This document shows positions 61,234-64,000 of a DNA stretch of 64,000 bases, in pieces. The notes below the pieces were generated by a model. The model was not told the origin of the DNA. It made no database searches and saw only the letters and a list, made by a program, of their open reading frames with translations. Source of the DNA: Pseudomonas fulva NBRC 16637 = DSM 17717 (GTDB taxonomy: Bacteria > Pseudomonadota > Gammaproteobacteria > Pseudomonadales > Pseudomonadaceae); NCBI RefSeq assembly GCF_000730565.1, contig NZ_BBIQ01000013.1:62001-126000 (forward strand). Reading direction: 5' to 3'. The position numbers were made by a program, and so were the translations under genes. The first letter of the stretch is position 1, and each line of letters starts with the position of its first letter.

Positions 61234-62358
61234 ATGCTGACGTCTCACGTGCCGGGCCTGCTGGCAAGTTTCCAGGAACACTATGACGACTTGTTGCAGT
61301 TTCTGACACGGCGCATGCGTGACCGCCAGCGCGCTGCGGACGTTGCCCACGAAACTTACCTGAGGCTTGCGCAGATCGATGCGCACGGCGTGCCGGTGCT
61401 GCACCCGCGCCGCTTCATTTTTCGCGTGGCGGGAAACATTGCGATCGATGCCCTGCGTCGTGATCAGCGCCTCGCCGCGTGCCACGACGACAGCGAGGGC
61501 ATGGCACACGTGGCCTGTGGCGCGCCGGCACCGGAGGCGGCGCTGCTGGCGAGCGAGCGCCTGATGATTCTTGACCAGGCCCTGCTGCAACTGCCCCCCA
61601 AAGCGCGTCAGGCGCTCTTGCTCAACCGCGTGGAAGGGTTGACGCAAAGGCAGGTCGCGCAAAGGCTCGGCGTGTCCGAAAGCATGGTGGCCAAATACAT
61701 CGGCCAGGCGCTGCGGCACTGCCGGGGATGGCTGCAGAAGGCAGGCGTTGCCGCGTGCATGGCGTTGATGCTGGGCAGTTGGATGGCGTGGCAGCAGGCA
61801 CCTGTGTGGTTGTCCGACTATCACACCAGTACCGGCGAGCGGCGCATGCTCACCTTGCCCGATGGCACCCGTGTCACCCTCAACAGCGCCAGTGCCATAA
61901 AGCTGGAATTCGACGCGCACGAACGTCGGGTGGTGGTCGTGGCTGGCGAAGCGCTGTTCGAGACGTCCGCCGATGCCCGTCCTTTCGTGGTCGAAACGAC
62001 AGGGCTGCCGGTAGACGGCACCGGCGCGAGGTTCAGCGTGCGGCGCGACGGGCATGTGGTGCTTGGCCAGGGGGCTGCTCGGCAGGGCGCCCAGCCCTTG
62101 AGCGTGGCGCCCGATGCCGAGGCGCAGCTGGCCTGGCAACGGGGCAAGTTGATCTTCAATGGCAAGCCTCTGGGGCAGGTGCTCGCTGAGCTTGAGCGTT
62201 ACCGCCTTGGGCGCATCGTGTTGTCCGACCAACAGCTGGCGGGTCTTGAGGTCAGTGGCGTGTTCGACCTGGACGAACCGCAAGCCATGCTGCGCACCCT
62301 GGAGCAGCGATATGGCCTGAAAGTCTCCTACTTGCCGTGGCTCGCAGTGGTGTATTGA
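61234..62358 (+). CDS. iutY: Fused ECF sigma factor / FecR-type anti-sigma protein IutY
   Basis: A 374-residue fusion. Residues 1 to about 165 are an ECF (FecI-like) sigma factor: DVAHETYLRLAQ and PRRFIFRVAGNIAIDALRR in region 2, and QALLLNRVEGLTQRQVAQRL in region 4. A membrane segment (about 170-185, ACMALMLGSWMAW) comes next, then the FecR-like periplasmic part (RMLTLPDGTRVTLNSASAIK) and an STN-like end. In P. putida, IutY has this rare layout, is cut in the membrane, and releases the sigma part to activate iutA. The next gene is the receptor. Named from recall of that work. Confidence 0.9.
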   Translation: MLTSHVPGLLASFQEHYDDLLQFLTRRMRDRQRAADVAHETYLRLAQIDAHGVPVLHPRRFIFRVAGNIAIDALRRDQRLAACHDDSEGMAHVACGAPAPEAALLASERLMILDQALLQLPPKARQALLLNRVEGLTQRQVAQRLGVSESMVAKYIGQALRHCRGWLQKAGVAACMALMLGSWMAWQQAPVWLSDYHTSTGERRMLTLPDGTRVTLNSASAIKLEFDAHERRVVVVAGEALFETSADARPFVVETTGLPVDGTGARFSVRRDGHVVLGQGAARQGAQPLSVAPDAEAQLAWQRGKLIFNGKPLGQVLAELERYRLGRIVLSDQQLAGLEVSGVFDLDEPQAMLRTLEQRYGLKVSYLPWLAVVY

Positions 62359-62500
62359 TCCTCGCAGCGGCCGTTTCGAGACTCACCCGAAAAATTTTCC
62401 ATCGGTACTGCAAGTTCTTGTGAGCTGGATCGTCGTAGTGGGGCTAAGCCGCAAACCATTCCCATTCACGACTTGCCTGGAAGCTTTTCTCGTGCCTCTC

Positions 62501-64000
62501 ATGCCCAAGCCCTCGAATAGCCGCTGCCGTTTTCTGCCACCTGTATTGATGTCGTGCGGCGCGTTGGCCGTGTTGGCCGGCACGCTGCCTGCTCATGTCG
62601 CTGCGGCGACACAGCAAGGGCAGGTGCAGACCGCGCAGGTTCAGCTGAACGTCCCGGCGCAGCCGCTGGACCAGGCGTTGACGCGCTTTGCCGATCAGGC
62701 CGGCCTGCATTTGCTGTACACCACGGCTGATGTGGCGGGTCTGCAGAGCCCGACCTTGCAGGGCGCCTACAGTGTCGAACACGCCTTGCAGCGGTTGCTC
62801 GAAGGCAGCGGCTTGAGCTGGCAGTTCACCGATGCGCGCACGGTGACGCTGCGCAAGCGCGATTCCACCCTGGAAGCCATCAACCTCAAGCCGATCGAAG
62901 TGAGCGTGGCCTCGCGTACCAGCACCGCCATCAGCGAGATCCCAGGCACCGTGTGGGTGGTCGATCAGCAGCAGCTTCGCGAGCAGATCGACAGTGGCGT
63001 AAGCCTCAAGGAAGCCATCGGCAAACTGGTGCCTGGCCTTGACCTGGCGCCGGAGGGGCGCACCAATTACGGGCAGAACATGCGTGGGCGCAGCGTGCTG
63101 GTGATGATCGATGGCGTCAGCCAGAACAGCTCGCGAGGCCTGTCGCGCCAGTTCGACAGTATCTCGCCGTTCAACGTCCAGCGGGTCGAAGTACTGTCCG
63201 GCGCCAGCGCCATCTACGGAGGCGGTGCGACCGGGGGCATCATCAATATCGTGACCAAAAAGGGCGAGGCGGGCCCTGCGCATTTCGAAACCCAGCTCGG
63301 CGCCAGCAGCGGCTTCAACAACAGCGATGATCTGGCGACCCGCTTTGCCCAGTCGGTCAGCGGTGGCAACGAGCGCTTCACCGCCCGTCTTGGTGTGTCC
63401 GGCGAGCAGAACGAGGCGTTCTACGATGGGGCAGGCGATCAGATCTTCATCGACAATACCCAGACCGACCTGCAATACAACCGCACGCTGGACCTGCTTG
63501 GTAGCCTGGGCATGCAGTTCGATGAGCAACAGAGCCTTGACCTGCTGGCCCAGTACTATGATTCCGGCAACCATGGCAGCACCGGCATCTGGTTTCCCAA
63601 CCTCAATTACAACGGCCCCTCCGACCTGGAAGAGGCCCAGTTGCGCAGTGGGTACTCGTCCGACCTGAACCCACGCACCCGGCGCCTGCTGCTCAACGCC
63701 AATTACCACCACAATGATGTGCTGGGCCAGGATTTCTACCTGCAGGCTTCCTACCGCAAGGAAAACAACAACTTCTACCCTTTCCCTTACTACAACCGAG
63801 GGACACCCACCGGCTCGCGCGGGGTGTATTTTGCAGCCTCGCAGCAGAACTTCGAGGTCACCAGCCTCAAAGGGTTGTTCGCCAAGCAGTGGGACACGCT
63901 GAAGTTCACCTATGGCGTGGACATTGACCGGGAACGTTTCAACGCTGACCAAACCGTGTTCGATGCACGTGTGTCCTCCGAAAGTGGCGGGCTGGACCTG
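62501..64000 (+). CDS. iutA: TonB-dependent aerobactin-type receptor IutA (3' end outside window)
   Basis: An open frame of 500 codons runs off the window end without a stop. The N-terminus is a signal peptide (LPPVLMSCGALAVLAGTLPA), then an STN domain (LNVPAQPLDQALTRFADQAG), then the TonB box/plug region (NLKPIEVSVASRTSTAISEI, QNMRGRSVLVMIDGVSQNSS, ASAIYGGGATGGIINIVTKK). It imports a ferric siderophore, and the STN domain signals to IutY. The gene is 142 bases after iutY; the start at 62501 is uncertain because no strong ribosome site precedes it. Confidence 0.88.
   Translation, partial: MPKPSNSRCRFLPPVLMSCGALAVLAGTLPAHVAAATQQGQVQTAQVQLNVPAQPLDQALTRFADQAGLHLLYTTADVAGLQSPTLQGAYSVEHALQRLLEGSGLSWQFTDARTVTLRKRDSTLEAINLKPIEVSVASRTSTAISEIPGTVWVVDQQQLREQIDSGVSLKEAIGKLVPGLDLAPEGRTNYGQNMRGRSVLVMIDGVSQNSSRGLSRQFDSISPFNVQRVEVLSGASAIYGGGATGGIINIVTKKGEAGPAHFETQLGASSGFNNSDDLATRFAQSVSGGNERFTARLGVSGEQNEAFYDGAGDQIFIDNTQTDLQYNRTLDLLGSLGMQFDEQQSLDLLAQYYDSGNHGSTGIWFPNLNYNGPSDLEEAQLRSGYSSDLNPRTRRLLLNANYHHNDVLGQDFYLQASYRKENNNFYPFPYYNRGTPTGSRGVYFAASQQNFEVTSLKGLFAKQWDTLKFTYGVDIDRERFNADQTVFDARVSSESGGLDL

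Noticed and set aside
62444..63952. 502-codon antisense ORF over iutA
   Set aside because: Shadow of the receptor frame, which has clear STN and plug motifs on the plus strand.
1..64000. CRISPR arrays or insertion sequences
   Set aside because: No regular repeat-spacer pattern and no transposase with terminal repeats were seen.

Overview
The window is a piece of a gamma-proteobacterial chromosome that looks like the Pseudomonas putida group. The strongest pointers are the fused sigma/anti-sigma gene iutY next to an aerobactin-type receptor, an fdsGBAD-like formate dehydrogenase operon, miaE beside an Anr-box universal stress gene, and high-GC coding typical of pseudomonads. All calls come from reading the sequence and translations; no database search was run.

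Bases 1 to about 34,000 are the right-hand part of a tailed-phage prophage. The integrase, repressor and left attachment site lie outside the window. Order: the end of a primase/helicase gene, a repeat block that could be a replication origin, an unidentified protein, a holin, a possible cos region, then a lambda-type head module (terminase, gpW-like connector, portal, ClpP-like protease, decoration protein, capsid, joining proteins). A P2-type contractile tail follows (V, W, J, I, a long modular fibre, fibre assembly, sheath, tube, E with a frameshifted E' extension, tape measure, U, X, D), then a GH19 endolysin and nested Rz/Rz1 spanins. The holin is 24 kb from the endolysin. Small hairpin terminators punctuate the late genes.

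Bases 28,615-33,411 hold AT-richer minus-strand cargo: a DUF6602/PD-(D/E)XK-like putative nuclease, a large SIR2 + P-loop NTPase + TPR-like protein with the layout of known anti-phage sensors, and two related 67-68-residue proteins flanking the SIR2 gene. This looks like a defence island carried by the prophage. The right prophage boundary is probably in the gene-free stretch 33,412-34,087.

Bases 34,088-41,554 are host DNA: an EthD-like protein, then a six-gene operon (binding protein, two permeases, an argininosuccinate-lyase-like enzyme, two ATPases) with a divergent LysR regulator. Bases 47,854 down to 41,573 form one tight seven-gene operon: thermostable-hemolysin family protein, AMP-dependent ligase, haem-oxygenase-like putative diiron enzyme, SDR, periplasmic TPR protein, response regulator and sensor kinase. 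Two direct repeats at 11-nt spacing sit in front of it, the usual operator form for an OmpR-class regulator. I see this as a self-regulated, probably biosynthetic system of unknown product, and with the SIR2/nuclease cargo it is the best candidate for something undescribed.

The rest contains two chemoreceptor-type proteins, a small lipoprotein, a GFA-family protein, the formate dehydrogenase operon, a tandem universal stress protein with a perfect Anr/Fnr box, miaE, small conserved proteins, and a Fur-box-preceded iutY followed by iutA, which runs off the window end.
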